From an uncultured Pelagibacteraceae bacterium (GTDB lineage: Bacteria; Pseudomonadota; Alphaproteobacteria; Pelagibacterales; Pelagibacteraceae), in assembly GCA_902597175.1 (NCBI GenBank), contig CACJWN010000001.1:62001-126000 (forward strand): DNA of 64,000 nt. The letters are read 5' to 3'. Every line of letters begins with the position of its first letter. The first letter of the stretch is position 1. Positions 18,014-27,496 of this stretch are shown here, piece by piece. The notes beneath the pieces are model-generated. The model did not search any database, was not told where the DNA came from, and worked only from the letters and a program-made list of their open reading frames with translations. Made by a program: the position numbers and the translations under genes.

Positions 18014-18557
18014 AAAAACATTTTTAATCTCGTTTTTTCTATTAACAACAACGAGTTTGTTAGCTAATGAAAAAGATAAAATAGTTGATCAATTAAATAG
18101 CTTAAATTCGTTAGAATTTACATTTGTTCAATTAATTAATGAAAAAACAGAAAAAGGAAGTTGTCTTTTAGAATTTCCTGGTAAATTAAAATGCAATTAC
18201 TTTGATGACAAAAAAAAAGAACTAGTTATTAATAATAAAAGGTTAGCAATAACCCAGAAAAGGTATAATAAAACTTACTATTATCCTATTTCAAAATCTC
18301 CATTTTTAAATATTTTATATAAAGATAAACTTTTGGAAATTGTTCAATCAGGGGAATTAGAGTCAACTGATCAAATAATTAAGCTTGTTTATTTTAATGA
18401 TAATGAAATTACAGTTTTTTTTGACAAAAAAAAACTAAATTTGAAAGGATGGGAAATTAAAGATCAATACAACAATAATATAAATTTTTCCCTTAAAATT
18501 GTAGCAAAGAATGATGTTTTTAAAAAAGGTACCTTTAAATTGCCTGAAATTAACTAA
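17988..18557 (+). CDS. lolA: Outer-membrane lipoprotein carrier protein LolA
   Basis: A 189-aa periplasmic protein with signal peptide FFKKTFLISFFLLTTTSLLANE. After it comes DQLNSLNSLEFTFVQL, then a beta-rich body with GSCLLEFPGKLKCNYFDDKKKELVINN, equivalent to the G.h..kP.r..W....p...h..dg pattern of LolA. LolA accepts lipoproteins from LolCDE and delivers them to LolB. The ATG at 17988 overlaps ftsK by 26 bases; a GTG at 18000 (VKFFKK) would give a more typical signal peptide and is an alternative start. The order ftsK-lolA is conserved in Alphaproteobacteria. The 3' end overlaps the convergent GNAT gene. Confidence 0.88.
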   Translation: MLVNVKFFKKTFLISFFLLTTTSLLANEKDKIVDQLNSLNSLEFTFVQLINEKTEKGSCLLEFPGKLKCNYFDDKKKELVINNKRLAITQKRYNKTYYYPISKSPFLNILYKDKLLEIVQSGELESTDQIIKLVYFNDNEITVFFDKKKLNLKGWEIKDQYNNNINFSLKIVAKNDVFKKGTFKLPEIN

Positions 18558-19060
18558 GCTACAAAATCAATTTCTTCTTCTTTAAAAATTTCAAAGCCTT
18601 TAGATTTATAATTTTGTAATGCATGTTTGTGGTCTAGACTACAAGTATGAACCCACATTCTACTAGGATTTTTTCTTGATGCACTTGCAATAGCATGATT
18701 TACAAGTGTTGAGCCAAGCTTCAAACCTCTGAATTCTTTTAGTACCCCTAGATTAATAAGCTCTACTTCATTTGATCCAGGATGATATTCTTGTTCATAA
18801 TATCCTACTAGATCTTCACCTTTTTTTAGAACATGCGTTTCTAAATTTTTATTTGTGACATACTTTACCCATTCGCTATCAGACCAAAGTAATCTATCTC
18901 TCCAGTAATGATCTACACCAATTTGTTTATAAAAAAATCTATTTAAATGAAAATTATCTTTGTCATCCAAAATAATTTGAAAATTTTCTGGAAGATTTAA
19001 ATCGATTGTTTTTGAAAAGTCTCTAATTTCTAAAAAATATCTTTTTACTCTTGAAACCAT
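18554..19060 (-). CDS. GNAT-family N-acetyltransferase
   Basis: A 168-aa GNAT protein. The acetyl-CoA-binding motif A reads INLGVLKEFRGLKLGSTLVNHAI (equivalent of the R/QxxGxG/A loop, here RGLKLGS), followed by SRMWVHTCSLDHKHALQNYKSKGFEIF, typical motif B. The N-terminal YYEQEYHPGSNEVELI supplies the central strands. The substrate is unknown; the protein may acetylate a small molecule or a protein N-terminus. It is the last gene of the his cluster on the minus strand, overlapping the HIT gene by one base, so it is co-transcribed. Confidence 0.85.
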   Translation of the reverse strand: MVSRVKRYFLEIRDFSKTIDLNLPENFQIILDDKDNFHLNRFFYKQIGVDHYWRDRLLWSDSEWVKYVTNKNLETHVLKKGEDLVGYYEQEYHPGSNEVELINLGVLKEFRGLKLGSTLVNHAIASASRKNPSRMWVHTCSLDHKHALQNYKSKGFEIFKEEEIDFVA

Positions 19061-19416
19061 CAGCTAACCATCTTTCCAATCTTTTCGCCTGCAAATATGT
19101 GAAAGTGTAAATGAGGAACTTCCTGACCGCCATCACTTCCAATATTAGTTAAAGCTCGATATCCTTTATCTTTTGCTCCCACTAAGTTTGCGACATGTGT
19201 CACTGCCTTGTTTAACTCTATAATCTCTTTATCTGAAGCTTTGTTGTTGAAGTCATTAAGATCTACATATTCACCTTTAGGAATAACTAAAACATGAACT
19301 TTCTTTTGAGGATTAATATCATGAAAAGCTAAAACATAATCATTTTCATAAACTTTTTTACACGGAATTTCTCCTCTTATAATCTTAGCGAATATATTAT
19401 TTTTGTCGTAACTCAT
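19060..19416 (-). CDS. HIT-family (HinT-like) nucleotide-binding protein
   Basis: A 118-aa histidine-triad protein. The triad is GGQEVPHLHFHIFAGEKIG (HLHFHI), with the third His as nucleophile, and the N-terminal NIFAKIIRGEIPCKKVYENDYVLAFHDINPQ is the HinT opening. HinT enzymes hydrolyse nucleoside phosphoramidates and acyl-adenylates. It overlaps hisE by 4 bases and the GNAT gene by one. The arrangement hisE-hit is common in Alphaproteobacteria, so the position is expected. Confidence 0.95.
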   Translation of the reverse strand: MSYDKNNIFAKIIRGEIPCKKVYENDYVLAFHDINPQKKVHVLVIPKGEYVDLNDFNNKASDKEIIELNKAVTHVANLVGAKDKGYRALTNIGSDGGQEVPHLHFHIFAGEKIGKMVS

Positions 19417-19685
19417 TTCTGTCTTTTCTTAAGTTCGCTCATCACATCTTCAATTTTTACGTTGTTAGCCTCTAAGTAAACCATCAAATGATAAACCACA
19501 TCAGCAGCTTCGTGTATCTTATTTGAATTTTTTTCCACAGATTCTATTAGTTCACCTATTTCTTCTTTTACTTTTGAAACACTTAGGTTTTTATCGTTCA
19601 AAAGTTTATTGGTATAAGACTTATCTGGAGAAGAATTTTTTCTCTCTCTGATTGTTTTAATTAATTGTTCTAAGTTTTCAAACAT
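19413..19685 (-). CDS. hisE: Phosphoribosyl-ATP diphosphatase HisE
   Basis: A 90-aa all-alpha NTP-pyrophosphohydrolase of the MazG-like HisE family. Metal-binding residues are in KVKEEIGELIESVEK (EExxE) and HEAADVVYHLMVYLEANN (ExxD). It hydrolyses phosphoribosyl-ATP to phosphoribosyl-AMP, step 2 of histidine synthesis. It is stand-alone here, not fused to HisI; hisI is not in the window. It starts one base from the hisF stop and overlaps the HIT gene by 4 bases. Confidence 0.95.
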   Translation of the reverse strand: MFENLEQLIKTIRERKNSSPDKSYTNKLLNDKNLSVSKVKEEIGELIESVEKNSNKIHEAADVVYHLMVYLEANNVKIEDVMSELKKRQK

Positions 19686-19686
19686 T

Positions 19687-20445
19687 TTATAACCTTACCG
19701 ATACATTTTTAGAATTCAAATATTCTTTAGCATCTTTTATTTTATATTCGCCATAATGAAAAATAGAAGCCGCTAAAACTGCACTTGCTCCACCTTTAAC
19801 TATACCATCATATAAGTGATCTAGAGTTCCAACTCCACCGGAAGCTATCACAGGAATATTTGTGCTATTTGTAATTTCTTTTAACAAATCAATGTCATAG
19901 CCAGATTTAGTTCCATCTTTATCCATTGAAGTTAATAAAATTTCTCCAGCTCCATTCTTCTCAACTTGTTTTGCAAACTTTATAGCGTCAATACCTGTTT
20001 TATTTCTCCCACCGTGCGTAAATACCTCCCATTTATTGTCTGAAACTTTTTTTGCGTCGATAGCAACAACAATGCATTGAGATCCAAATTTTTTTGAAGC
20101 CTCTTTTATAAAATCAACATTTTTTACTGCAGCTGTATTAATAGAAACTTTATCTGCACCAGCTAACAATAAATCAGTTATATTTTGAATGGTTCTTACA
20201 CCTCCTCCAACAGTTAAAGGAACAAAACATTCTTTAGCTGTTTTTCTAACAATTTCAATTATCGTTTCTCTATTTTCATTTGATGCAGTGATATCTAAAA
20301 AGCAAATCTCATCAGCTCCGCCGTCGCTATAAATTTTAGCTTGTTCAACTGGGTCTCCAGCATCTTTTAATTCAACAAAGTTAATACCTTTAACAACTCT
20401 TCCGTTTTTCACATCAAGACAAGGTATAATTCTATTTTTAAGCAT
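19687..20445 (-). CDS. hisF: Imidazole glycerol phosphate synthase cyclase subunit HisF
   Basis: A 252-aa TIM barrel with two-fold symmetry. Key parts are [19 protein letters not shown] with the catalytic Asp, [30 protein letters not shown] and the second phosphate site [15 protein letters not shown]. HisF uses ammonia from HisH to form imidazole glycerol phosphate and AICAR. The track starts at a TTG (20448); the ATG at 20445 is preceded by AAAGGAGATTG, a good ribosome-binding site, so I use it. The AICAR made here can feed PurH, which is encoded at 35.8-37.3 kb. Confidence 0.97.
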   Translation of the reverse strand: MLKNRIIPCLDVKNGRVVKGINFVELKDAGDPVEQAKIYSDGGADEICFLDITASNENRETIIEIVRKTAKECFVPLTVGGGVRTIQNITDLLLAGADKVSINTAAVKNVDFIKEASKKFGSQCIVVAIDAKKVSDNKWEVFTHGGRNKTGIDAIKFAKQVEKNGAGEILLTSMDKDGTKSGYDIDLLKEITNSTNIPVIASGGVGTLDHLYDGIVKGGASAVLAASIFHYGEYKIKDAKEYLNSKNVSVRL

Positions 20446-21163
20446 CAATCTCCTTTGCTAACTCACCAAGTTTAATGTCACCATCATAAATAGCTTTACC
20501 AACAATAATACCTTCAATCTTTTTATTATTTAAATCTTTAGCTTTCTTAATATCACTTATCGATGAAACACCTCCTGAAATCACAACAGGACAATTAGAA
20601 AGCTCTGCAATTTTTACAGTCTCCTCTAGGTTAGGACTTGTTTTCATTCCATCTCTATTAATATCTGTATAAATTACTCGGCTTACACCATAATTATTTA
20701 CTTCTTTTAGAAAATCTAGAGTTTTAACGTTTAAATTTTCTTTCCAGCCTGATACAGAAAGATTTCCATCTTTTGCGTCCAATCCTAAAGCAATTTGACC
20801 TTTAAACTTTTCACAAGACTCTTTTAGAAATTCTTTATTTTTTATAGCACCACTACCTAAAATAACTTTTTCGACACCCGCATCGATATATTGTTTAATG
20901 CTATCAAGAGATCTAACACCGCCACCTATTTCAATCTTTAAATTGTGTTTACTCACTATTTCTTGAATAATATCTAAATTAACCGTCTTTCCAGTTAATG
21001 CACCATCCAAATCAACAATGTGCAAATTTTTGAAGCCATGATTTTTAAATTTACCTGCTTGATCAATAGGTGAAATTTCATATTCAGTTTTTTTATCAAA
21101 GTCTCCTTTGATTAATCTTACGCATTTCTTATCTTTTATATCTATTGCAGGAAATATTTTCAT
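20438..21163 (-). CDS. hisA: Phosphoribosylformimino-5-aminoimidazole carboxamide ribotide isomerase HisA
   Basis: A 241-aa TIM barrel related to HisF. It starts [22 protein letters not shown] with the catalytic Asp in AID, and continues with [36 protein letters not shown] carrying the second catalytic Asp, and [12 protein letters not shown]. HisA performs the Amadori rearrangement of ProFAR to PRFAR in histidine synthesis. It overlaps hisH by one base and hisF by 8, indicating coupling in the operon hisB-H-A-F-E. Confidence 0.97.
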   Translation of the reverse strand: MKIFPAIDIKDKKCVRLIKGDFDKKTEYEISPIDQAGKFKNHGFKNLHIVDLDGALTGKTVNLDIIQEIVSKHNLKIEIGGGVRSLDSIKQYIDAGVEKVILGSGAIKNKEFLKESCEKFKGQIALGLDAKDGNLSVSGWKENLNVKTLDFLKEVNNYGVSRVIYTDINRDGMKTSPNLEETVKIAELSNCPVVISGGVSSISDIKKAKDLNNKKIEGIIVGKAIYDGDIKLGELAKEIDA

Positions 21164-21789
21164 TATAATTTTAAAAAGTTATCAATTACTTTTAATCCGA
21201 TTTTATCACTCTTCTCGGGATGAAACTGTGTTCCAAATAAATTATCTTTCTCAACAGAACATACAATTTTTGAAGAGTAATTTGTTATCGACGAAATGAC
21301 TGACTTATCTTCAGGAATAAACTCATAACTGTGAACGAAATACATATGAGATTTATTTTTTACATCTTTAAATATTTTGCTTTCTTTTTGGATTTCAATT
21401 TCGTTCCAACCAATATGTGGAAGTTTAAATTTTCCTTTTTGATTATTAATTTTAGAAACTTTACCAGAAATCCAGCCTAATCCTTTTGTTTCTGCTTCTT
21501 CATACCCGATATCTGCGAACATTTGTAGGCCTACACAAATTCCTAATAAAGGTTTCTTATTTGTTATTGCAAATTCTTTAAGTGTATCAACCAATCCCTT
21601 AATTTGATTAAGAGAGTCAACACAGCTTTTAAATGATCCTTGTCCTGGTAAAACAATTTTGTCACTGGATTTAATTTTTTTTATATCTGAGGTTACCTCA
21701 ATATTAACTTTACCTTTAGCCACCTCTGTAAAAGAATTTATGACAGAGCTAATATTGCCCGATTGGTAGTCAACAATTGTGACGTTCAT
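21163..21789 (-). CDS. hisH: Imidazole glycerol phosphate synthase glutaminase subunit HisH
   Basis: A 208-aa class I glutamine amidotransferase. It starts NVTIVDYQSGNISSV; the nucleophile elbow is LLGICVGLQMF with the catalytic Cys, and the His-Glu pair is FGTQFHPEKS near the C-terminus. The P-loop-like VLPGQGSF and the KGLGWISGKV stretch are typical. HisH releases ammonia from glutamine and channels it to HisF. The track's first residue is TTG at 21792; the ATG at 21789 is taken as the start. It lies 5 bases after hisB. Confidence 0.97.
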   Translation of the reverse strand: MNVTIVDYQSGNISSVINSFTEVAKGKVNIEVTSDIKKIKSSDKIVLPGQGSFKSCVDSLNQIKGLVDTLKEFAITNKKPLLGICVGLQMFADIGYEEAETKGLGWISGKVSKINNQKGKFKLPHIGWNEIEIQKESKIFKDVKNKSHMYFVHSYEFIPEDKSVISSITNYSSKIVCSVEKDNLFGTQFHPEKSDKIGLKVIDNFLKL

Positions 21790-21794
21790 CAATT

Positions 21795-22385
21795 TTAAAT
21801 AGAGCCTTTTGTCGAAGGTATTGAGTTTTTAATTCTTTTATCAATCGCTAAAGCATCTTTTAATGATCTAGCTAACCCTTTGTAACATGACTCAATCTTG
21901 TGGTGACTATTTTCACCGTAAATATTTTCTATGTGTAAAGTAACTCCAGCTGATTGTGAAAATGCTTGGAACCACTCTTTAAATAATTCTGTATCCATCT
22001 CACCAAGTTTCTCTACTGGAAGATTAACTTTCCAGATTAAATAAGGTCTATTCGATACATCTATTGAAACTCGGCTTAGAGTTTCATCCATAGGAATCAT
22101 TGTTGATGCATATCGTGTAATTCCTTTTCGATTGCCTGCTGCTTTTTTAATAGCTTCACCAATAGCTATACCTGTATCTTCAGTGGTGTGGTGTAAATCT
22201 ATATGCGTGTCACCTTTTGCTTTAACATCTAAGTCTATAAGAGAATGCTTTGATAGTTGCTCCAACATGTGGTCTAAAAAACCTATTCCAGTTCTAATTT
22301 TATACTTTCCTTTTCCGTCTAGATTAACCGCGACAGAAATACTGGTCTCTTTTGTTTTTCTAGTAATTTTTGCTTTTCTACTCAT
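21795..22385 (-). CDS. hisB: Imidazoleglycerol-phosphate dehydratase HisB
   Basis: A 196-aa single-domain IGP dehydratase without the N-terminal histidinol-phosphatase found in Enterobacteria. Metal-binding histidine motifs are [44 protein letters not shown] (DHHHT-type) and [17 protein letters not shown]. It dehydrates imidazole-glycerol phosphate to imidazole-acetol phosphate, step 7 of histidine synthesis. It is the first gene of the minus-strand his operon; its start is 96 bases from the divergent hslV. Confidence 0.97.
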   Translation of the reverse strand: MSRKAKITRKTKETSISVAVNLDGKGKYKIRTGIGFLDHMLEQLSKHSLIDLDVKAKGDTHIDLHHTTEDTGIAIGEAIKKAAGNRKGITRYASTMIPMDETLSRVSIDVSNRPYLIWKVNLPVEKLGEMDTELFKEWFQAFSQSAGVTLHIENIYGENSHHKIESCYKGLARSLKDALAIDKRIKNSIPSTKGSI

Positions 22386-22446
22386 AAACTATACCTGATT
22401 TACCTTTGATATATATTTAAATGGCCGTTTTATCAATAAATCACTA

Positions 22447-22475
22447 TTGAAGATCCCAAAATAATCTCCACATAT
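22447..22475 (+). promoter_or_regulatory. Possible RpoH (sigma32)-type promoter of hslVU
   Basis: TTGAAG (22447-22452) and CCACATAT (22468-22475) are 15 bases apart and resemble the heat-shock consensus (CTTGAAA and CCCCATNT). hslVU is a classic RpoH regulon member, which supports the call. The -10 element would put the transcript start at or next to the ATG at 22482, giving a nearly leaderless mRNA. There is no ribosome-binding site before that ATG. Confidence 0.35.
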
Positions 22476-22481
22476 AACTTT

Positions 22482-23021
22482 ATGAATACAGCTGAAAAAT
22501 GGCACGGTACTACAATTGTCCTACTTAGAAAGGGCGGGGAGACCATTGTGGCAGGCGACGGTCAGGTCAGTCTTGGTAATACAGTTTTAAAAAGCAAAGC
22601 CAAGAAAGTTAGAAAAATTGAGAACAGAGGTGTAATTGCAGGATTTGCTGGCTCAACTGCGGACGCTCTAACTTTATTTGAGAGACTAGAGGCAAAATTA
22701 GAAAAACATGCCGGCAATTTACAAAGAGCAGCTGTTGAGTTAGCTAAAGATTGGAGAAGTGATAAATTTTTAAGAAGATTAGAAGCATTAATGGCAGTTG
22801 CAGATAAAAATCACAGCTTTATAATCTCTGGAACTGGTGATGTTTTAGAACCAGAGGATGGAATAATTGGAATAGGATCTGGAGGAAACTACGCTCTTGC
22901 AGCTGCAAAGGTATTAATTGAGACTGATATGAAAGCAGAAGAAATTGCAAGAAAAGCACTAAAAGTAGCATCAGATATCTGCGTATTTACGAACAATAAT
23001 GTAACAATGGAAAAAATTTAA
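22482..23021 (+). CDS. hslV: ATP-dependent protease subunit HslV
   Basis: A 179-aa peptidase of the proteasome beta-type (ClpQ). The N-terminal MNTAEKWHG is a short propeptide; cleavage exposes Thr of [28 protein letters not shown] as the catalytic residue. Other matches are [36 protein letters not shown] and [14 protein letters not shown]. HslV forms two hexameric rings that degrade proteins unfolded by HslU. The gene ends one base before hslU. Codon use is less AT-biased than in most neighbours, suggesting good expression. Confidence 0.97.
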   Translation: MNTAEKWHGTTIVLLRKGGETIVAGDGQVSLGNTVLKSKAKKVRKIENRGVIAGFAGSTADALTLFERLEAKLEKHAGNLQRAAVELAKDWRSDKFLRRLEALMAVADKNHSFIISGTGDVLEPEDGIIGIGSGGNYALAAAKVLIETDMKAEEIARKALKVASDICVFTNNNVTMEKI

Positions 23022-24398
23022 ATGTCCAAATCAAAAAAAGAGACAAATTTAAAACTAGTTAAAGGATCTAAAGCTGATAGCTCAAAGGTAAGCGCTCTTT
23101 CCCCAAGAGAAATAGTTTCAGAGTTGGATAGATATGTAATCGGTCAAAAGGAAGCAAAAAAAGCTGTTGCTGTTGCATTAAGAAATAGGTGGAGAAGACA
23201 GGCTCTTACTGATGAAATGAGAGATGAAGTATTACCAAAGAATATTCTTATGATCGGTCCAACAGGAGTAGGAAAAACCGAAATATCAAGAAGACTCTCA
23301 AGATTAGCTGAGGCACCTTTTATAAAAGTGGAAGCGACAAGATTTACTGAAGTTGGTTATGTAGGTAGAGATGTTGAACAAATCGTCAGAGATTTAATTG
23401 AAATTGCAATAGCTATGGAAAGAGAGAGAAAAAGAAAAGAAGTTAAAGCTAAAGCTGAATTAAAGGCTGAGGAAAAAGTTTTAGATGCTTTGGTTGGGAA
23501 TAAAGCAAGTGTTGCTACGAGAGAAAGTTTTAGAAAAAGACTTAGGAACGGTGATCTAGACAATAACGAAATTGAAATAGAAGTTCAGGATACATCCTCT
23601 GGATTACAAAGCTTTGAAATACCCGGTATGCCCGGAGGAAACGTTGGTATGGTCAATCTCGGAGACATCCTTGGAAAATCTATGGGAAACAAAAAAGGAA
23701 AAAAGAAAAAAATGACTGTTAAAGAGTCTCATGGGATTTTAGTTGCTCAAGAGTCGGATAAAATGATTGAGGAAGATAAAATTATTAAAGAAGCCAAAAA
23801 AGCTACTGAAGAAAATGGAATAGTATTTCTGGATGAAATCGATAAAGTTTCTGCAAGAAGCGATAGGGTTGGGGGAGATGTTTCTAGAGAGGGTGTTCAA
23901 AGAGATCTGTTGCCTTTAATTGAGGGAACAACAGTGAGTACTAAACACGGACCGATTAAAACTGATCATATCTTATTTATAGCGTCAGGAGCTTTCCAAT
24001 TGGCCAAACCATCTGACTTATTGCCTGAACTACAAGGAAGATTACCAATAAGAGTGGAATTAGACGCTCTTAATGAAGAGGATTTTAAAAGAATTCTCAA
24101 AGAACCAGATAATAGTTTAATAAAACAATACAAAGCACTTTTAAAAACTGAAGACGTTAATCTTCAATTTTCAGAAGACGGTATTGATATGCTTGCAAAA
24201 ATATCTGCAGAAGTAAATTCTTCAGTTGAAAATATTGGAGCGAGAAGACTTCATACTATTATTGAAAAAGTATTGGATGATATTAGTTTCAACGCTACAG
24301 ATAGAGCTGGAGAAACAATCACAGTTGATAAAAAATTTGTTCAAGATAATTTAGGTAATTTAGTTAAGGATACGGACTTATCAAAGTTTATATTATAA
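23022..24398 (+). CDS. hslU: ATP-dependent protease ATPase subunit HslU
   Basis: A 458-aa AAA+ unfoldase (ClpY). The N-terminal [34 protein letters not shown] is the family opening; Walker A is [19 protein letters not shown], pore loop [16 protein letters not shown], Walker [15 protein letters not shown], and the sensor 2 arginine lies in [19 protein letters not shown]. The I domain in the middle (about 110-240) is Lys/Glu-rich. The C-terminal LSKFIL tail inserts in HslV. It overlaps the convergent smr gene by 6 bases. Confidence 0.98.
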   Translation: MSKSKKETNLKLVKGSKADSSKVSALSPREIVSELDRYVIGQKEAKKAVAVALRNRWRRQALTDEMRDEVLPKNILMIGPTGVGKTEISRRLSRLAEAPFIKVEATRFTEVGYVGRDVEQIVRDLIEIAIAMERERKRKEVKAKAELKAEEKVLDALVGNKASVATRESFRKRLRNGDLDNNEIEIEVQDTSSGLQSFEIPGMPGGNVGMVNLGDILGKSMGNKKGKKKKMTVKESHGILVAQESDKMIEEDKIIKEAKKATEENGIVFLDEIDKVSARSDRVGGDVSREGVQRDLLPLIEGTTVSTKHGPIKTDHILFIASGAFQLAKPSDLLPELQGRLPIRVELDALNEEDFKRILKEPDNSLIKQYKALLKTEDVNLQFSEDGIDMLAKISAEVNSSVENIGARRLHTIIEKVLDDISFNATDRAGETITVDKKFVQDNLGNLVKDTDLSKFIL

Positions 24399-24809
24399 AT
24401 TCTTCAACTTTATTAAAATTGCACCTTCTCCACCATCTTTTACATCGGCTTCATTAATTGAAACTATAAGTTTATTGATCTCAAGATTAGATCTAATAAA
24501 TTCTGGAACAGAAAATTTTAATTTTCCGAAGTCTTTAGAAATATATGTATCTTTATCACTTTTAGAATGAAGCCCTTTACCTGTAATTAATAAAAGTTCT
24601 TTATACTTATTCTTGACGCAAAAAAGTAAAATTTCTTTTACCTTCTTATTTGCTTTATCTAAGGTGAAACCATGAAGATCAAACTTAAATCTATCTTTTC
24701 TGACTTTTTTTCGATTATTTTTATCTTTATCGTAAATATCTGTCGGATCTTTAATATAATCTTCCCAAGTTTGTTTATCTTCTTGGGAAAGATCTTTTTT
24801 TTTACTCAC
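24393..24809 (-). CDS. Smr (MutS2 C-terminal) domain protein
   Basis: A 138-aa protein with a basic, Asp/Lys-rich N-terminus followed by the Smr domain: [22 protein letters not shown] (LDLHG motif), [14 protein letters not shown] (TGxG motif) and the final [13 protein letters not shown]. Smr domains nick or bind nucleic acids; bacterial stand-alone members are linked to rescue of collided ribosomes or DNA repair, but the role of this alphaproteobacterial type is not established. The start is GTG, overlapping the stop of the Tim44-like gene as GTGA, so the two are coupled. Confidence 0.9.
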   Translation of the reverse strand: MSKKKDLSQEDKQTWEDYIKDPTDIYDKDKNNRKKVRKDRFKFDLHGFTLDKANKKVKEILLFCVKNKYKELLLITGKGLHSKSDKDTYISKDFGKLKFSVPEFIRSNLEINKLIVSINEADVKDGGEGAILIKLKNL

Positions 24810-25408
24810 TGACTAATAATTTCAGATAAATACCAGTTTGGACTTTTGTTGTTAATATTTTTTGTAAATTTCCAACTATCAGTTACAAATTTAATTTTGT
24901 CCGGATTTCCTTCGATTATTTTATTATTTTTATCTTTTTTTACAGAGATCACTTCTGCAACAAACTTAACTGTAGCAAACAGATTATCTTTAATTTTCTC
25001 ATATTTTTCCACAGAAGACTCTTTTACTCCAATAAATGTAAACTCTGATTTAATATTATCTTTTTTTCTTGATTTTATTGCATCAGAAAAATTAGAAAAC
25101 ATGTTCGGTGATAACAAAGCCTTTAGTTTGATCAAATCACCTGATGCGAAAGAAGTTAAAATGCTCTCATAAGCTATTTCAGCACCTTTCAAAAATTCTT
25201 TTTTATCTTTTCCTTCAAGAATTTCAAAGTTTTGTTCATCAGCTTTGTTGTCTTTTTGAGGCATGCTGAATTTTTTTTCAGCAAAGTTAGGATAAACTTT
25301 TGTCTCATGACCAGTTTTTCTTCCTAATATGCTTCTTAATCGCAAGATTATAAAACCCGCAATCATTCCTAATAAAATTATGTCTAAATAGCCAAAATTA
25401 TTACTCAT
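24806..25408 (-). CDS. Tim44/TimA-like inner-membrane-associated protein
   Basis: About 200 aa. The N-terminus has one membrane helix (GYLDIILLGMIAGFIILRLRSILG) followed by RRTG-like RKTGHE, the hallmark of alphaproteobacterial Tim44/TimA proteins. The C-terminal half is the Tim44-like domain: FLKGAEIAYESILTSFASGDLIKLKALLSPNMFSNF and VKFVTDSWKFTKN. In mitochondria this fold anchors the import motor; in bacteria the family may work in membrane-protein or DNA-linked processes. I start at ATG 25408 (MSNNFGYL); an ATG at 25426 would add six residues. Divergent from fxsA. Confidence 0.85.
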   Translation of the reverse strand: MSNNFGYLDIILLGMIAGFIILRLRSILGRKTGHETKVYPNFAEKKFSMPQKDNKADEQNFEILEGKDKKEFLKGAEIAYESILTSFASGDLIKLKALLSPNMFSNFSDAIKSRKKDNIKSEFTFIGVKESSVEKYEKIKDNLFATVKFVAEVISVKKDKNNKIIEGNPDKIKFVTDSWKFTKNINNKSPNWYLSEIISQ

Positions 25409-25452
25409 AGTTTGATAAATATACATGAATAATATAATTTTGTATCAGACAA

Positions 25453-25875
25453 ATGAACACATTTTTCCTACTTTTAATAGGTTTGCCTGCTCTAGAAATA
25501 TTTATTATGATCAAAATCGGTGCGCAAATCGGAGCCTTTAACACTATATCTCTTATTTTTCTAACAGCAATAATAGGTATTTACTACGCTAGGATACAAA
25601 GTATTCAAACTTTAAAGTCTGGAATTGCTAGTATATATAAAAATAAGGCTCCAATTTATGAAATGATGTCTGGTGCATCTATAGCTTGCGCTGCTTTGCT
25701 GTTGATCATTCCTGGTTTTTTAACTGATAGCGTCGGATTTATATTATTATTTCCTTTTTCAAGAAAAATTTTATTAAAAATAATATTTAGAAAAGGAGGA
25801 GAAACAAACGAAACTAGAAAGAATATTGAAACAATTGATGGTGAAATAGTTAATAAGGATAAGGATGAGCTATAA
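25453..25875 (+). CDS. FxsA-family membrane protein
   Basis: A 140-aa inner-membrane protein of the FxsA family: LLIGLPALEIFIMIKIGAQIGAFNTISLIFLTAIIGIYYARIQ, then IACAALLLIIPGFLTDSVGFILLFPFSRKIL, giving three to four helices and a charged cytoplasmic tail. In E. coli FxsA interferes with F-plasmid exclusion of phage T7; its normal role is unknown. It overlaps secB by 11 bases, an arrangement conserved in Alphaproteobacteria. Confidence 0.92.
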   Translation: MNTFFLLLIGLPALEIFIMIKIGAQIGAFNTISLIFLTAIIGIYYARIQSIQTLKSGIASIYKNKAPIYEMMSGASIACAALLLIIPGFLTDSVGFILLFPFSRKILLKIIFRKGGETNETRKNIETIDGEIVNKDKDEL

Positions 25876-26284
25876 AATTATTGGTAAATACATAAAAGAA
25901 TTAAACTTTAATATTCCAAATACTAAAACTTTTTATTTACTATCAAAGGATATTGTAAACTACAAAATTAATATTGATATAAAAAGTAATAGAATTAAAC
26001 AAAATATTATTGAGGTTTTAACCTCACTTAATTTATCACCCACTAAAACTGATTTTGAGGTAATTGATAGTAAAATTATTTTCGCTACAATCATTGAGTT
26101 GCAAAATGACAAAGTAGAAAAAAGCCAGTTAGAAAAAATTATTTTAGTAGAAGTGCCGTCGAAAATTTATGGTGACCTTAGAAAAATATTTGTTAGTTTA
26201 TTTGAAAATTCAGGATTTAAAGATGTTAAAATTAGTGAAAACGTTGATTTTCTAAGTCTTTATAAAACGAGGAATGCTCAATAA
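25865..26284 (+). CDS. secB: SecB-like protein-export chaperone
   Basis: A 139-aa protein with the SecB opening YIKELNFNIPNTKTFYLL (compare YVKDLSFEnP) and the late segment KIILVEVPSKIYGDLRKIFVSLFENSGFKDVKISENVDFLSLY, matching the I.APHilFPYAReiI...GGFPPl.L.PVDF region in highly diverged form. The N-terminal similarity and the fxsA-secB order support SecB, a tetrameric chaperone that keeps preproteins unfolded for SecA. Key residues of the SecB core are much altered, as is usual for SAR11. The 3' end overlaps the convergent dnaQ by 7 bases. Confidence 0.8.
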   Translation: MSYKIIGKYIKELNFNIPNTKTFYLLSKDIVNYKINIDIKSNRIKQNIIEVLTSLNLSPTKTDFEVIDSKIIFATIIELQNDKVEKSQLEKIILVEVPSKIYGDLRKIFVSLFENSGFKDVKISENVDFLSLYKTRNAQ

Positions 26285-26937
26285 AAATTCTTTTTCAACT
26301 CTTTTTTTAAAAATTCCTTGTGCATATTAATTTCATCTACAGGAACTTCTAATATTTTTTTATTATAACTTTTGTCTCTAACAAGATTTTGCTCTAGATC
26401 TTTAGTAGATAAATTAAACTTTGGTTCCTTTGCATCTAATAAATTAATATAGACCTCCCTTAATAACTGACAGTCAAGTAACGCATTATGTTTAGTTCTT
26501 TTTGAAAGATCAATATTAAATCTTTTACATAAGGCATCTAAAGAATTAGATATACCAGGAAACTTATTTCTTGCAATTTCAAGTGAGTCTACAACATTTT
26601 TAGGATCTATTATGTTTTTATTTAATAACCTAAGTTCGCTGTTTAAAAAACCTAAATCAAAAGATGCATTGTGTATGATAATTTTTTTTCCATCAATGAA
26701 ATTTAAAAAATCATCTGCTATTTTATCGAATTTTTCTTTTGTACTTAAAAATTTTTCTGAAAATCCGTGAATTTTAAAAGCTTCTTCTGGTATATTTCTT
26801 TCAGGGTTTATTAATCGATGAAATACATTTCCAGTTGCAATTAGATCTTTTGTTTCTACACAGGCGATCTCAACAATTTTATGTCCATCTTTGAATGATA
26901 AGCCAGTTGTTTCTGTGTCTAAAAATATTTCATTCAT
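26278..26937 (-). CDS. dnaQ: DNA polymerase III epsilon subunit (3'-5' exonuclease)
   Basis: A 219-aa DEDDh exonuclease. Exo I is EIFLDTETTGLSFKDGHKIVEI (catalytic DTE), Exo II IIIHNASFDLGFLNSEL, and Exo III KHNALLDCQLLREVYINLL with the conserved His and Asp. DnaQ proofreads replication errors. The overall length is that of bacterial DnaQ with a short C-terminal tail. It overlaps coaE by 8 bases; dnaQ-coaE-aroE-maf is a conserved alphaproteobacterial operon order next to the origin region. Confidence 0.95.
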   Translation of the reverse strand: MNEIFLDTETTGLSFKDGHKIVEIACVETKDLIATGNVFHRLINPERNIPEEAFKIHGFSEKFLSTKEKFDKIADDFLNFIDGKKIIIHNASFDLGFLNSELRLLNKNIIDPKNVVDSLEIARNKFPGISNSLDALCKRFNIDLSKRTKHNALLDCQLLREVYINLLDAKEPKFNLSTKDLEQNLVRDKSYNKKILEVPVDEINMHKEFLKKELKKNFY

Positions 26938-27496
26938 ATTTTTTAAATATAACCGATAAATTTTTTTTTAAAATCTTAATATTTTTTTCATTAACAATAA
27001 TATGATCACAATATTTACCTTTTTTGACATCACTTAATTGTTTTGAATTTAAGATATTAAAGGTAGATATTTTTCCGCCTTTCAACTTAAATCTTTTTAA
27101 CCTTATGGATTTTTTTGCTTTAATATAAAAAATAATGTCAAAAATATTAATTAAATTACTTTCAATAAGAAGCGGAATTTCTAAGAAAACAAATTTTTTT
27201 TTTATATTTTTTCTTATAAACTTTAGCATCTCCTTTCTTACTAAAGGATGAATAATTTTTTCGAGCTTTTGGATGTTTGATTTGTCTTCCTTGATTTTTT
27301 CTCTCAGTAATTTTTTAATATTTAAAGATTTTTTTAAATCAAGTTTTTTAATAATATTCTTTTTAATACTATTTTTTGTGTATAGTTTTTTTACAACTGC
27401 GTCTGCACTAAAGAGAGGTCCTCGACCTGCTGACAAGATTTTACTTGCTGTTGTTTTTCCTGAGGCTAAAGAACCTGTAATACCAACCTTGATCAT
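26930..27496 (-). CDS. coaE: Dephospho-CoA kinase
   Basis: A 188-aa P-loop kinase. The Walker A is KVGITGSLASGKTTASKILSA; ADAVVKKLY is the DxxD-like substrate segment; IIHPLVRKEM and VFLEIPLLIE are the family signatures. It phosphorylates the 3' hydroxyl of dephospho-CoA, the last CoA step. It is exceptionally rich in lysine. It shares one base with the end of aroE and overlaps dnaQ. Confidence 0.95.
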   Translation of the reverse strand: MIKVGITGSLASGKTTASKILSAGRGPLFSADAVVKKLYTKNSIKKNIIKKLDLKKSLNIKKLLREKIKEDKSNIQKLEKIIHPLVRKEMLKFIRKNIKKKFVFLEIPLLIESNLINIFDIIFYIKAKKSIRLKRFKLKGGKISTFNILNSKQLSDVKKGKYCDHIIVNEKNIKILKKNLSVIFKKYE

